Shown here: positions 42,125-51,472 of the stretch, piece after piece
How the letters are laid out: each line of letters starts with the position of its first letter
Position numbering within the stretch: the stretch's first letter is position 1
Origin: Bog-159 sp963738345
GTDB taxonomy: Bacteria > Acidobacteriota > Terriglobia > Bryobacterales > Bryobacteraceae
Direction of reading: 5' to 3'
DNA: 64,000 nucleotides
NCBI GenBank assembly: GCA_963738345.1
Contig: CAVTWI010000002.1
Location: 2,542,001-2,606,000, forward strand
Made by a program: the position numbers and the translations under genes
The notes under the pieces: generated by a model
What the model saw: the letters and a program-made list of their open reading frames with translations, nothing else
Told to the model about the DNA's origin: nothing
Database searches by the model: none

Positions 42125-45019
42125 TTAGAAGTGGCTGAAGCCTCCCACGCGAACCACGGTGATCATCGCCGACCCAGTGGCGCCCGCTGCCAATTTCACA
42201 TTGCTGGCGGAAGATGACAGCGTGACACCGGGCGCTGCCTTAATGGTTAAGAAAACGGTTGTCGTGGCCGATACACCGCCCGAGACGCCGGTGATCGTTA
42301 GTGTAGCCGTGCCAGTTGCGGCCGTAGGTGCGGCGGTCAACGTGAGTTTACTTGCGGCAGTTGCGGAAGCACTGGCCGGACTAAACGAACCGGTCACGCC
42401 CGCCGGCAATCCCGCCACTGTCAGCGCGACCACACCGGTGAAACCATTGATCGGCGTAACCGAGACGGTGCTGCTTCCGAAGTTCCCCTGCACCACGTTC
42501 AGGCTGGCCGGAGCGGCGGCTAACGTAAAACTGGGAGCGGCTTGCACAGTCACGGCGAGAGCTGCCGAGGCTGACGAGGCGCCAAAACTTCCCGTCACCA
42601 GAACATTGGCTCTACCTGTGGCGGCGCTGCGAGAGGCGATTAGAGTCACGACACTAGCGCCGAAGGATGTAAGGGGACTGAATGAAGCGGTAACCCCGGC
42701 GGGCAGGCCCGACGCGCTTAGCGTGACCTTTCCAGTAAAGCCGGTCTTCGGCGTTACGGTGATCGCGCTTGTCGCCGTGGCGCCTTCCAGCATAGTGATC
42801 GTGGAGGGCGAAACGGCGACTGTAAATGCGGCGGGCTGAACCACCGTCAATGCGATCGGAAGGGTCGCGGTTAAACTACCCGACTTGCCTGTCACCGTCA
42901 CCGTGGTGGCGCCGGCCGCAGCGCTGTTGCTGGCGCTGAACCGCAATGTGCTGACGGTCGCGGTGCTTGCCGGACTGAATGATGCCGTGACGCCGGCGGG
43001 CAACCCCGCGACAGTCAGACTTACCGCGCCGGTAAATCCATTGACGGACGCCACTGTCAGATTAGCGGCGCTGCTGCCGCCCTGAATCACGCTAACCGCC
43101 GGTGGAATGCTGGTGAGGCTGAAACAGGGACCGGCCGTCAACTGTAGGATCATGCCCACACCCGTGCTGAGGGTTCCGGAAACGCCTTGCACCGTGATTG
43201 AATACCAACCCGTCACCACATGGCTTGAAGCAATCAAAGTCAACTGACTGGCGCCATTGACCGGCGCGCCAAACGTTCCCGACACACCCGCCGGAAGACC
43301 CTTCACCGTGAGGGTAACCGCGCCGGCAAATCCGTTGTGTCCCGTTATTTGAACGGTGGCCAGCGTGCTGCCACCGCTCTGCAACGATAGGGAAGCGGGC
43401 GCCGAAAGAGTAAACGAAGGCACGTGGGGGACACTCAGATCGTTGATCAGCACCTGGCCATTGGGAGTGCCCCACCCCGTGGCCAAGTCGAAACCGGCAA
43501 GGGCAGGCAGGCCGTTGCTGCCGGTGGTGATGTCGTGAAACCCCGCAGCGTAACCGGAACCGTTGCCCAAGGCATAAAGCGCGGGATTAAGAAATCCTAG
43601 CGCAGGCTGCCGATTGTTTACCGCCTGTTGATTCGCCAAGGCGATAAAACCTGCCCACAATGGCGCCGCGGCGCTGGTGCCGCCGACTTCAACCGATTGT
43701 CCGTTGTTACAGACCAGGAATATTTGAGGAGCCGCGAGCATAGCCACGTCGGGAATATTGCGCATGGTGCTTGATCCACCCAAACCCGCCATGTTCATGT
43801 TTTTTTGGTAGCTGGGTATCGGGTATGTGGTGCTTACGCCTCCACCGCTTCCGCTCCAGGTGGTCTCCGATAGCCAAGGCCCGCCCGGAGCGCTGGTGGT
43901 GAGGGCAGTTCCACCAACTACCGTGACATTGGGTTCGTCCGACGGCGGCCTCACCCAGCCGAAATAAGCGCCGTTATCGCCGGAAGCTTGCAGGAAGGAT
44001 TGGCCTTGCGCAATCATCTGCAGGAAGATCTGTTCGGTAGTGGCAGTCACCGGGCTGAAGACCCACGAACAACTCAGTTGCCGGGCCGTATTGTCCGTAG
44101 CCATGCGATTGAGAACGTCGTTCCAATTGAGTCCTTCATATACGATCACCCTAGCGCCGGGGGCCATGTAGGCGGCCATCATGATATCGAGAGTCACTTC
44201 ATCGTTGTCGGTGCCTGGCGCACCAGTGACCCCATCCAATAACACAGTCTGGACCGGTACCGCCGGCAGGCCCGCCTGCGCAAAATTGGCCGCCACATCG
44301 GCTGCGTAGAAACCATCGAGTTCAAACAACCCGACATTTTGTCCGATTCCGGTCAGAGTCACCGCAGGCGTGTAAGCAGCCCGGAAATCCTTGCCGATGA
44401 AGAGACTGTAAGGTCCCGATCCCGTCACCATTGGCGCGGCGGAACTGAGCGGCACGGCCGTCAGGTTCATCGGTTTTGGCAGCACATAGTTATCTAAGCC
44501 GGTAATATCGAGCACCGGAATATCGATGTCCAGCGAAGGTTCGCGGTCTGGGGCAAAGTATCGCCCGCGGGTCTGGTGCTCCCAAAGCGCCATGCCGAGA
44601 TGCAAGGTCTTCTCGATTGCGGAAACCGGCCCGGTCACGTCCAGGATCATGCGGTTCGGATGAGTCCCCGAGATGACAAAACCGTGCGCCAGGAAGAACG
44701 CCGTCAGTTTGTCGTAATCCGTCTGGGTCGGTCCAAATCTCGCAGTAAAGTCAGCGGTGCTCAAATAGCGCTTGTAATTCGGGCTGGCCGGGTCAGACAC
44801 CTGGTCCACAAAATAGGCCAGTTCCTCGCGGTTGCGTAGCGGCAGGCCCACCGCCAAACTGAGCGGAGCGACCGAGGACAACGGGCCCATCCGGCGTGAC
44901 TCGGCGATGGCCCCAGGTACATGACCTCGCAGAACCTGGATGGGCGCAGCGATGAGCGCCGCGGGCAACATCATCGCGAAGAATGCGATCGTCAGGCGAG
45001 AGGCGCGTGAGAGGGCCAT
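42125..45019 (-). CDS. S53-family peptidase (sedolisin/kumamolisin) with Ig-like repeats
   Basis: A 964-residue secreted acid serine-carboxyl peptidase. Signal peptide LTIAFFAMMLPAALIA, then a pro-domain (PLRNREELAYFVDQVSDPAS; YLSTADFTARFGP). The catalytic domain shows NDEVTLDIMMAAYMAPGA (Glu/Asp pair), QASGDNGAY (oxyanion Asp) and the serine in VGGTSAAAPLWAGF; a calcium site follows in GFDLATGWGTPNG. From about residue 530 come four Ig-like repeats (each with GFTGxVxLxxxGLPAGVxxSF) and a fifth cut off at the stop. The frame break there is described in the adjoining entry. It should digest protein at low pH outside the cell. Confidence 0.9.
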   Translation of the reverse strand: MALSRASRLTIAFFAMMLPAALIAAPIQVLRGHVPGAIAESRRMGPLSSVAPLSLAVGLPLRNREELAYFVDQVSDPASPNYKRYLSTADFTARFGPTQTDYDKLTAFFLAHGFVISGTHPNRMILDVTGPVSAIEKTLHLGMALWEHQTRGRYFAPDREPSLDIDIPVLDITGLDNYVLPKPMNLTAVPLSSAAPMVTGSGPYSLFIGKDFRAAYTPAVTLTGIGQNVGLFELDGFYAADVAANFAQAGLPAVPVQTVLLDGVTGAPGTDNDEVTLDIMMAAYMAPGARVIVYEGLNWNDVLNRMATDNTARQLSCSWVFSPVTATTEQIFLQMIAQGQSFLQASGDNGAYFGWVRPPSDEPNVTVVGGTALTTSAPGGPWLSETTWSGSGGGVSTTYPIPSYQKNMNMAGLGGSSTMRNIPDVAMLAAPQIFLVCNNGQSVEVGGTSAAAPLWAGFIALANQQAVNNRQPALGFLNPALYALGNGSGYAAGFHDITTGSNGLPALAGFDLATGWGTPNGQVLINDLSVPHVPSFTLSAPASLSLQSGGSTLATVQITGHNGFAGAVTLTVKGLPAGVSGTFGAPVNGASQLTLIASSHVVTGWYSITVQGVSGTLSTGVGMILQLTAGPCFSLTSIPPAVSVIQGGSSAANLTVASVNGFTGAVSLTVAGLPAGVTASFSPASTATVSTLRFSASNSAAAGATTVTVTGKSGSLTATLPIALTVVQPAAFTVAVSPSTITMLEGATATSAITVTPKTGFTGKVTLSASGLPAGVTASFSPLTSFGASVVTLIASRSAATGRANVLVTGSFGASSASAALAVTVQAAPSFTLAAAPASLNVVQGNFGSSTVSVTPINGFTGVVALTVAGLPAGVTGSFSPASASATAASKLTLTAAPTAATGTATLTITGVSGGVSATTTVFLTIKAAPGVTLSSSASNVKLAAGATGSAMITVVRVGGFSHF

Positions 45020-45163
45020 ACTGGCTTATCGGCGGGACGGCTGAAATGCTCCGCGGGGAATTACTGGGAACCAGACGGGCGGCCGCCCTCCGGTGGCAGG
45101 AGGAGATCAACCAACTGCCAGCGGCCGCCAATTCACTTATCGGCTTAACTTCAAAAAAGTGCG

Positions 45164-46021
45164 TTAAGCCAGCGCCTTCTTGCAATACTCGTAGCACTTG
45201 CGCACTTCCACTACGGTATCGCCGCCATCGTATTCGTATTCGATATTGGCAGGGATCGGATACTTCTTGGCCTTCAACAATTGCAGAACCTCTTTAATCG
45301 GTGTGTCGCCTTGGCCGAAGGGCATGTTCTTGCCCTGATTCTTCTTGCGATCCTTAATGTGCAAAGTAACGATGCGCGCATGGTGCTCCTCGATGAAAGG
45401 CACCGGATCGTAGCCCGCGGCCCAGTAGTGGCCGATATCCAGATTCACCCAAATGAATTTGGACAGTTTCATGGCCGTCACGAACGTCTCGGGGCGGGCG
45501 TATTCGTTGGGATCCTTGATATTCGAGTGGCCGTGCATGCCCACCACGATCTTGTATTTGTCGGCTTGCGCGGCGATGCGCGGCGTCACCGAAACCGTGG
45601 ACGAAGTAGTCATCGCTTTGACGCCCAGCGCGCGCGCCGTATCGAAACCGCGGGCAATCTCTTCGTCGGTAAAATCGTCGCCCATATTGTAGGCGTAGGC
45701 GGAAAGCTGGATGCCGGCCTTGTCGAACTTGTGGCGAATGGCGTGAATCTGATCGAAGGAGACACCCAGGCGCCACTTGCGCAGAGCGGCCCTTCCATCC
45801 GGACCCGGGAACGAGGGTTCCACATGCCCCATGAACAACTCGCATTCGCTCAGGCCTGCGTCGACAAAGCCTTTAATGGCGGCGTCCAGCGGACGGTCGC
45901 GAAAGCTATAGGACTGCGCGCCGATCAGCACACCGTCCACATGCGAATCCAGTCTGGCAAACGCGCGGGCCGCCGGCAAAGCAGCCAGTGCCAAACGTCC
46001 AAGATCGCGTCGAGAATACAT
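45164..46021 (-). CDS. sugar phosphate isomerase/epimerase-like protein, Tat-type leader
   Basis: A 285-residue exported TIM-barrel protein. ATG 46021 has an AGGAGTG Shine-Dalgarno and a leader MYSRRDLGRLALAALPAARA. Metal-site candidates: CELFMGHVEP, IVVGMHGHSNIKDP, WVNLDIGHYWAAG and IVTLHIKDRKKN; the end is ANIEYEYDGGDTVVEVRK. It belongs to the xylose-isomerase-like AP2 superfamily; the substrate is unknown. It is divergent from the acyl-CoA ligase gene with 72 nt between the two starts. Confidence 0.87.
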   Translation of the reverse strand: MYSRRDLGRLALAALPAARAFARLDSHVDGVLIGAQSYSFRDRPLDAAIKGFVDAGLSECELFMGHVEPSFPGPDGRAALRKWRLGVSFDQIHAIRHKFDKAGIQLSAYAYNMGDDFTDEEIARGFDTARALGVKAMTTSSTVSVTPRIAAQADKYKIVVGMHGHSNIKDPNEYARPETFVTAMKLSKFIWVNLDIGHYWAAGYDPVPFIEEHHARIVTLHIKDRKKNQGKNMPFGQGDTPIKEVLQLLKAKKYPIPANIEYEYDGGDTVVEVRKCYEYCKKALA

Positions 46022-46093
46022 TATCACTCCTTCTGGTAAGCAACGGATAAAAGCAGCCGGATCTAATTGTATCGGATTTGCTATGTTGCAAAG

Positions 46094-47560
46094 GTGAAGG
46101 AAATTTGCACGTTGTTGGATGTGATCGATGCCGCGGAGGGCGCACGCACCGCAATCATCCTTCCCGAGAGCGGTGTATGCGTAACTTATGACCAACTGCG
46201 CCAGAGAGTGCGTTCCCTGGCGGGGGCTTTGCGCGAGGCCGGCATTGGGCGCGGTGATCGGGTGGCGATGGCCCTGCCCAATGGTTTGGATGCCATTGTC
46301 GCGTTTCTGGCGGCATCGGCCGCAGGTACCGCGGCGCCGTTGAACCCGGGCTACAAATTCGAAGAATTCTGTTTCTATCTGGATGACACGCGCGCCAAAC
46401 GACTGCTGGTTCCCGCCGAGGGAGGCGACGAAGCCCGGCGCGCGGCGGAGCAGGCCGGCATTCCGGTTTCGACACCCGGCGTAGCCGGGGGCGCGGGGGC
46501 GCCCGAACCGGACTCCGACGATATCGCGCTGGTCCTGCACACCAGCGGCAGCACCGGACGGCCGAAGCGCGTTCCCCTACGCCATCGCAACCTGGCGGCA
46601 TCGACGCGTAACATTGCGGAGACCTACGCGCTCGGTCCCGAGGATGTGTCGCTGTGCCTGATGCCGCTCTTCCATGTGCATGGACTGATGGCTTCCACCA
46701 TGGCGACGCTGCTGACCGGCGGTGTGGTGGTGGTGCCGGCGAAATTCAATGCTCTGACCTTCTGGCGCATGGTGCGGGATTATGGCGTCACCTGGTATTC
46801 GGCGGTCCCAACCATGCATCAATTGATCCTGACGCGCAAGCGGGCCGGCGAGGAAAAACTGCGGTTCGTGCGATCGTGCAGCGCGGCTTTGACGCCGGAC
46901 TTGATGCGCCGCATGGAAGCGTACTTCGCCGCGCCCGTCGTGGAAGCGTATGGCATGACGGAAGCCTCGCACCAGATGTCGTCCAACCCCCTACCGCCCG
47001 CCGTCCGCAAACCGGGCGCCGTCGGACCAGGCACGGGCGTGCGCATCAGCATCCGCGACGATGGCGGCGTGGAACTGCCCACTGGTAAGGCCGGCGAGGT
47101 CTGTATCGACGGACCCGGCGTGATCCGCGAATACGAAAACAATCCCGAGGCCACGGCGAAATCGTTCTTTGGCGATTGGTTTCGCACCGGCGATCAGGGG
47201 ATTTTGGATGAGGATGGCTATCTTCACTTGACGGGCCGGTTGAAGGAACTGATTATCCGCGCCGGCGAAAATATCGCGCCCCGCGAAATTGACGAAGTGC
47301 TGCTGGCGCACGACGGCGTGGCGGAGGCCGTCTGCTTTGGCGTGCCGCATGCCACTTGGGGCGAAGAAGTAGAAGCGGCGGTAGTGCTGAAGCCCGAGAC
47401 ATCAGCCACCGAAAACGATTTGATCGCTTTCTGCCGGGGACGGTTGGCGGATTTCAAGTGCCCCAAGAAGATCCATCTAGTAGCGTCCATTCCGCGCACC
47501 GCGACCGGCAAGATCCAGCGGCTTAACGTGGCCGCGGCGCTTGCCGGAGTCTCCAAATGA
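46094..47560 (+). CDS. acyl-CoA ligase, oxalyl-CoA/4-coumarate-CoA ligase-like
   Basis: A 488-residue ANL-family enzyme; the start is GTG 46094 (TTG 46067 is possible). Core motifs: LVLHTSGSTGRPKRVPLRH, EAYGMTEASHQM, WFRTGDQGILDEDGYLHLTG, RLKELIIRAGENIAPREIDE and the lysine in PRTATGKIQR. The short size and MTEASHQM resemble oxalyl-CoA synthetases, but the acid is not certain. It overlaps the ketopantoate reductase start (ATGA), so they are co-transcribed. Confidence 0.87.
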   Translation: MKEICTLLDVIDAAEGARTAIILPESGVCVTYDQLRQRVRSLAGALREAGIGRGDRVAMALPNGLDAIVAFLAASAAGTAAPLNPGYKFEEFCFYLDDTRAKRLLVPAEGGDEARRAAEQAGIPVSTPGVAGGAGAPEPDSDDIALVLHTSGSTGRPKRVPLRHRNLAASTRNIAETYALGPEDVSLCLMPLFHVHGLMASTMATLLTGGVVVVPAKFNALTFWRMVRDYGVTWYSAVPTMHQLILTRKRAGEEKLRFVRSCSAALTPDLMRRMEAYFAAPVVEAYGMTEASHQMSSNPLPPAVRKPGAVGPGTGVRISIRDDGGVELPTGKAGEVCIDGPGVIREYENNPEATAKSFFGDWFRTGDQGILDEDGYLHLTGRLKELIIRAGENIAPREIDEVLLAHDGVAEAVCFGVPHATWGEEVEAAVVLKPETSATENDLIAFCRGRLADFKCPKKIHLVASIPRTATGKIQRLNVAAALAGVSK

Positions 47561-48494
47561 AGTTCGTGATCGCCGGGGCCGGCGCGGTCGGGGCGTACCT
47601 GGGGGCGGCCATGGCGCGCGCTGGTCTGGACGTCACGCTACTCGCGCGCGGTGCCCAACTCCAAGCGATCGAAGAGCGCGGTGTACGGGTGGTCAGTCCC
47701 GACGGCGATTTTGATGCGCGTCCCAAAGCTACCGGCGACGTGCGCTCCATCGGACCTGCGGACGTAGTTTTTCTGGCGGTGAAGGCCCATAGCCTGCCGC
47801 AACTGGCTCCCCAACTTGGCGGATTGCTGGGTCCCGACACGTGTGTAGTAAGCCTGCAGAATGGCGTGCCCTGGTGGTTTACGCCCCTCGAACGGGTGGA
47901 CCCTGGGGGGGGATCGCCGCGGCCATCGAAGCGCGCCGCGTGGTGGGGGCTCTGGTCTACTTTGCCACCGAGATGGCGGAACCGGGAGTAGTGCGGCACA
48001 TCGAGGGACGCCGCATTTCGATCGGCGAGCCCGATGGTACCCGGTCGGAACGCTGCCGGGCGATCGCCGAAGCCTTGATCGCTTCCGGTTTGCGCTGCCC
48101 CATTACCACGCACATCCGCGAGGAAATCTGGGTGAAGTTGCTGGGCAATGTGGCCTTCAATCCCATCAGCGCGCTAACCGGCGCGACGCTGGCGTCCATG
48201 ACCGCGGATGCCGACGTGGCCGCACTGGCGCGCGCCATCATGGCCGAGGTGGAAACGGTGGCCGCGCGCCTAGGGATGAAATTGCCGGTCACGATTGAGC
48301 AACGGATGGCCGGCGCGGCGAAGGTCGGCGAGCACAAAACATCCATGCTGCAAGACCTCGAAGCCGGACGGCCGTTGGAACTCGAAGCGGTGGCCGGCGC
48401 GGTGCTCGAAATGGGTGAACGCCTGGATATTCCCATGCCTGCGACGCGCGCCGTCTATGCCTGCACTAAGCTGCTGGCGGTTACGCGACGCTGA
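47557..48494 (+). CDS. panE: ketopantoate reductase (PanE/ApbA family), frame broken in a G run
   Basis: It should reduce 2-dehydropantoate with NADPH. The N-terminal part has the GxGAVGAYLGAAMARAG nucleotide loop and VSLQNGVPWW. The frame breaks in eight Gs at 47905-47912; nine would restore VDPGGGIAAAIEARRVVGAL and the remainder, which continues GVVRHIEGRRISIGEPDG, REEIWVKLLGNVAFNPISAL (with the catalytic-type lysine) and HKTSMLQDLEAGRPLELEA. The combined length of about 312 residues is normal. Other members of this family reduce related 2-oxo acids, so the pantoate assignment is probable, not certain. Confidence 0.82.
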
Positions 48495-48879
48495 CGGGCG
48501 AGGTGCAGAAGGCGCAACGCCGCGCCTGGATCGGAATGGTGCTTAGGCATTCCGGGCACTGTTTGGTGGTGGGGTCGGGCGGCGCCTGGCCGCGGCGGGC
48601 GCGGGCCATAATCGAGTTTACCGGAACGACCACAAAGAAGTAGATCGCCGCGGCGATCATGACGAACGCAATTACCTGATTGATAAAATCGCCCACGGCG
48701 AAGCCGCCGAATTTGACGTTAGAGAAGTCGTGGTTGCCGCCTATCAGTCCGATCAGGGGCGTTAATAAATCCGCAACCAGTGCGGTAACTACCTTGCCAA
48801 ACGCTCCGCCGATCACCACGGCGACTGCCAGGTCAATCACATTGCCCCGCAGTAAAAACTGTTTGAAACCTTTTAACAT
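48481..48879 (-). CDS. mscL: large-conductance mechanosensitive channel with C-terminal zinc ribbon
   Basis: A 132-residue MscL: the N-terminal helix and TM1 FKQFLLRGNVIDLAVAVVIG, then GAFGKVVTALVADLLTPLIG, and TM2 INQVIAFVMIAAAIYFFVVV. It opens under membrane tension to release solutes during osmotic down-shock. The usual C-terminal helix is replaced by a CPECLSTIPIQARRCAFC zinc-ribbon-like tail (two CxxC pairs). It has a GGAGG Shine-Dalgarno. Its 3' end overlaps panE by 14 nt on the opposite strand. Confidence 0.93.
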   Translation of the reverse strand: MLKGFKQFLLRGNVIDLAVAVVIGGAFGKVVTALVADLLTPLIGLIGGNHDFSNVKFGGFAVGDFINQVIAFVMIAAAIYFFVVVPVNSIMARARRGQAPPDPTTKQCPECLSTIPIQARRCAFCTSPVSVA

Positions 48880-48937
48880 GTATCCTCCGTGAGGCCCATT
48901 CTACCGAACCTCATGGAGGATGCGCTGTAGGAGAGTT

Positions 48938-49999
48938 TTAGCGGTGCGAGACGTTTCCACCACCGCCGCCACGCGAAACCGGCGCGGAAGTCGCTACGGA
49001 CGGCAACCCGGCGCCAGACAAGCTGGTAGCGGCAGAAGGACTGCGCGAGGTTCCACGGCCCACCCCGGTTGATCCAGTAGAACCAGTGCTAGCACTCGTA
49101 CTACCTGACTTGGTGGAAGTCGGGACACTCTTGTAATTCCCCGAGTTGTAGACGTTGCCATACCCGTATCCGTTATATCCATAGGGCGAGTAATAGAAAC
49201 CCGGCATGAACGCCATCGACACATCGAACGGGCTGAAGAACGCATTGCCATAGGGGCTGTACAACATCCCGCTCATTCCGGGAACATAGCTATACATTCC
49301 GAAGAACGGATTAAAATACCAACCGAAGGGCGACATCGTCCCACCGCTATACATGGAGGCGCGCAACGAATTAGCGGCCGCCACATTCGCCATGGAGACG
49401 TAGCCGTCGCGCCGCTCGCTCCAGCGATTAAGCGCATCGGTCGAAGTCTTGTCGAACTTGCTCACAGCCAGGGTATCAAGCGCAATGGCGTGGCCTTCCT
49501 TCACTTCCACGGTCTGGCCGCCTGAAGTGACTTCGGCCAATCCATCGAACACACGCAATTCATTGCCGGTGGAATCGAACCGGTAAATGCCCTTTTTGGC
49601 TGGATGCACGGTAGCGTCACCTACCACAACCGTGACGGAGTTGTCTTTCAAAATATCTTCCGCTTCCACCACTGCCGACCCGTTCAGAAATTCCAGGCGG
49701 GTGTCGATTAAGCGGTTGGTGATCATGCGGAAGGCACTGTTCTCGCCCACACGCAGGAACATGCCGGGCGTAAGCAACACCTCGGCGCGGCCTTCCTCGG
49801 TCTTGAGTTGTTGGTTCTCCTTGACCTCGGGGAACGTGCCGAATTTGGTTTCCACCAGTTGATCGCCAAGATACACTTGGCCTTCCACATAATGGATTAG
49901 CCCGGAACGGGCAGAGATTACCGCCGACTGGGCCCATGCAGCGACACTACCAGCCGCAATGGCCAAAACCCCAAGAGTGAGTCTCCCTGACGGTCGCAT
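48938..49999 (-). CDS. FecR-domain exported protein
   Basis: A 353-residue protein with a signal peptide (LTLGVLAIAAGSVAAWAQ). Residues about 30-180 form a FecR-like beta domain (LLTPGMFLRVGENSAFRMI; GSAVVEAEDIL; ELRVFDGLAEVTSGGQTV). The second half is low-complexity: Tyr/Gly-rich (SPYGYNGYGYGNVY), then Ser/Thr/Gly-rich. No sigma factor or TonB receptor neighbours it, so it is probably a cell-envelope protein and not a FecR regulator. AAGGAG precedes the ATG. Confidence 0.8.
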   Translation of the reverse strand: MRPSGRLTLGVLAIAAGSVAAWAQSAVISARSGLIHYVEGQVYLGDQLVETKFGTFPEVKENQQLKTEEGRAEVLLTPGMFLRVGENSAFRMITNRLIDTRLEFLNGSAVVEAEDILKDNSVTVVVGDATVHPAKKGIYRFDSTGNELRVFDGLAEVTSGGQTVEVKEGHAIALDTLAVSKFDKTSTDALNRWSERRDGYVSMANVAAANSLRASMYSGGTMSPFGWYFNPFFGMYSYVPGMSGMLYSPYGNAFFSPFDVSMAFMPGFYYSPYGYNGYGYGNVYNSGNYKSVPTSTKSGSTSASTGSTGSTGVGRGTSRSPSAATSLSGAGLPSVATSAPVSRGGGGGNVSHR

Positions 50000-50057
50000 A
50001 ACAACTCCTTAACAAAGGATCTGCGCTTTGGAGACGTTTGTCAATGCCGGAGCGTTA

Positions 50058-51377
50058 CTATAAACGCACGATGTGCGGAGAATTCACACCTTTCAGTGCA
50101 TTGCGGGTGTCAACGATCAGCCGGGACTGTGCCGCTATGGCGGGATAATCGAACGACGAATGGTCGGTGATAATCGCTGCGCAATCGGCTTCGGCCACCA
50201 GGGTAGTCGGCTGGGCCTGTAATTCCTCGCCATCCAGATCGAGGTGCGGTACATAAGGATCGCTAAACGTGAGGCGGGCGCCGCGCCTTTTCAGCAGCAG
50301 CATGACGTCCAGTGCCGGCGATTCCCGCAGGTCCTCGATATCCTTCTTATAGGCGACGCCCAGAATGTGGATGTGCGATCCCTTCACCGGTTTGCCCGCA
50401 TCGTTCAACGCATTCTGAATCTTGTCCACCACAAAGTGCGGCATTTGGCCGTTGATATAGCCGGCCAGTTCGATGAAGCGCGCTTCGATTCCGGCTTGCT
50501 TGGTCTTCCAGGAAAGATAGAAAGGATCGATCGGAATGCAGTGCCCGCCCAAACCCGGGCCAGGGTAGAACGGCATGAATCCGAACGGTTTGGTGGCCGC
50601 CGCGTCGATCACTTCCCACACGTTGATCCCGATGCGGTCGCACATCACCGCCATCTCGTTCACCAGCCCGATGTTGATCATGCGGAACGTGTTCTCGAGC
50701 AATTTCACCATCTCGGCCACTTGCGTGGAACTGACCGGCACCACCGTCTCCAGCGCCTGCGCGTAAAACAACCGGCCCATTTCGGTGCAGGCCGGCGTGG
50801 TTCCGCCTACCACTTTCGGAATATTCGAAGTCTGATACTTGGCGTTGCCGGGATCCACCCGTTCCGGCGAGAAGCACAGGAAGAAATCCTCGCCCACCTT
50901 CAGTCCGGATTTCTCGAACATCGGCAGCAGCAGTTCGTCGGTGGTGCCCGGATAGGTGGTCGATTCGAGAATAACCAGCATGCCCGCGTGGAAGTATTTG
51001 ACGATTTCCTCGCAGGCGGACACGATATAGCTCATGTCCGGATCTTTGGTTTTGCGCAGTGGCGTGGGAACGCAGATATTGACGGTATCGAGGTCCCGCA
51101 CCACACTGAAATCGGTAGTGGCCCGAATTTTACCCGCGTGCACCAATTTGCCCAAGACGTTGCTCGAAATATCGCCGACGTAGGACTCGCCGGCATTGAC
51201 CCGTTCCGTCTTGCCGGCGTGCAGATCGATACCCGTAACGGTGAAACCGGCCTTGCCGAACTCCACGGCCAAGGGCAATCCCACGTAACCCAAGCCGACA
51301 ATGCCCACACGCGCCTGGCGGGAGGAGATTTTATCCTGTAAAACTCGAGCGGTCGTTTCCGTGGCGGCCGTAGTCAT
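50058..51377 (-). CDS. UDP-N-acetylglucosamine/UDP-sugar 6-dehydrogenase (WbpA/TviB type)
   Basis: A 439-residue NAD-dependent nucleotide-sugar dehydrogenase, start ATG 51377. NAD loop VGIVGLGYVGLPLAVEFGKAG; EGxSxVGDISS-like YVGDISSNVLGKL; ICVPTPLRKTKDPD; ILESTTYPGTTDELLLP. The active-site cysteine is in GPGLGGHCIPIDPFYLSWK, the WbpA form. It oxidises UDP-GlcNAc (or a relative) to the uronic acid for surface polysaccharide. No other polysaccharide genes are adjacent, so the exact sugar is inferred from this motif. Confidence 0.9.
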   Translation of the reverse strand: MTTAATETTARVLQDKISSRQARVGIVGLGYVGLPLAVEFGKAGFTVTGIDLHAGKTERVNAGESYVGDISSNVLGKLVHAGKIRATTDFSVVRDLDTVNICVPTPLRKTKDPDMSYIVSACEEIVKYFHAGMLVILESTTYPGTTDELLLPMFEKSGLKVGEDFFLCFSPERVDPGNAKYQTSNIPKVVGGTTPACTEMGRLFYAQALETVVPVSSTQVAEMVKLLENTFRMINIGLVNEMAVMCDRIGINVWEVIDAAATKPFGFMPFYPGPGLGGHCIPIDPFYLSWKTKQAGIEARFIELAGYINGQMPHFVVDKIQNALNDAGKPVKGSHIHILGVAYKKDIEDLRESPALDVMLLLKRRGARLTFSDPYVPHLDLDGEELQAQPTTLVAEADCAAIITDHSSFDYPAIAAQSRLIVDTRNALKGVNSPHIVRL

Positions 51378-51383
51378 ATATAC

Positions 51384-51389
51384 ATCATA
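51384..51389 (-). promoter_or_regulatory. TANNNT -10 hexamer before the UDP-sugar dehydrogenase gene
   Basis: On the minus strand TATGAT is followed by 6 nt (GTATAT) and ATG 51377. No Shine-Dalgarno is present. Confidence 0.45.
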
Positions 51390-51472
51390 CAGCCGCCTAA
51401 GCGACAATTTGGCCCGGAATTGAACTTGAGAACCGGCCGCTGCGTTAACATAAGTCATAAGGGAAGGTGCCC

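Noticed and set aside
42159..42839. 226-codon plus-strand open frame of Val/Ala/Pro repeats
   Set aside because: It is the antisense of the Ig-like repeats of the sedolisin gene; the minus strand shows peptidase motifs and a signal peptide.
50244..51341. 365-codon plus-strand open frame
   Set aside because: Antisense of the UDP-sugar dehydrogenase, which has all its family motifs.
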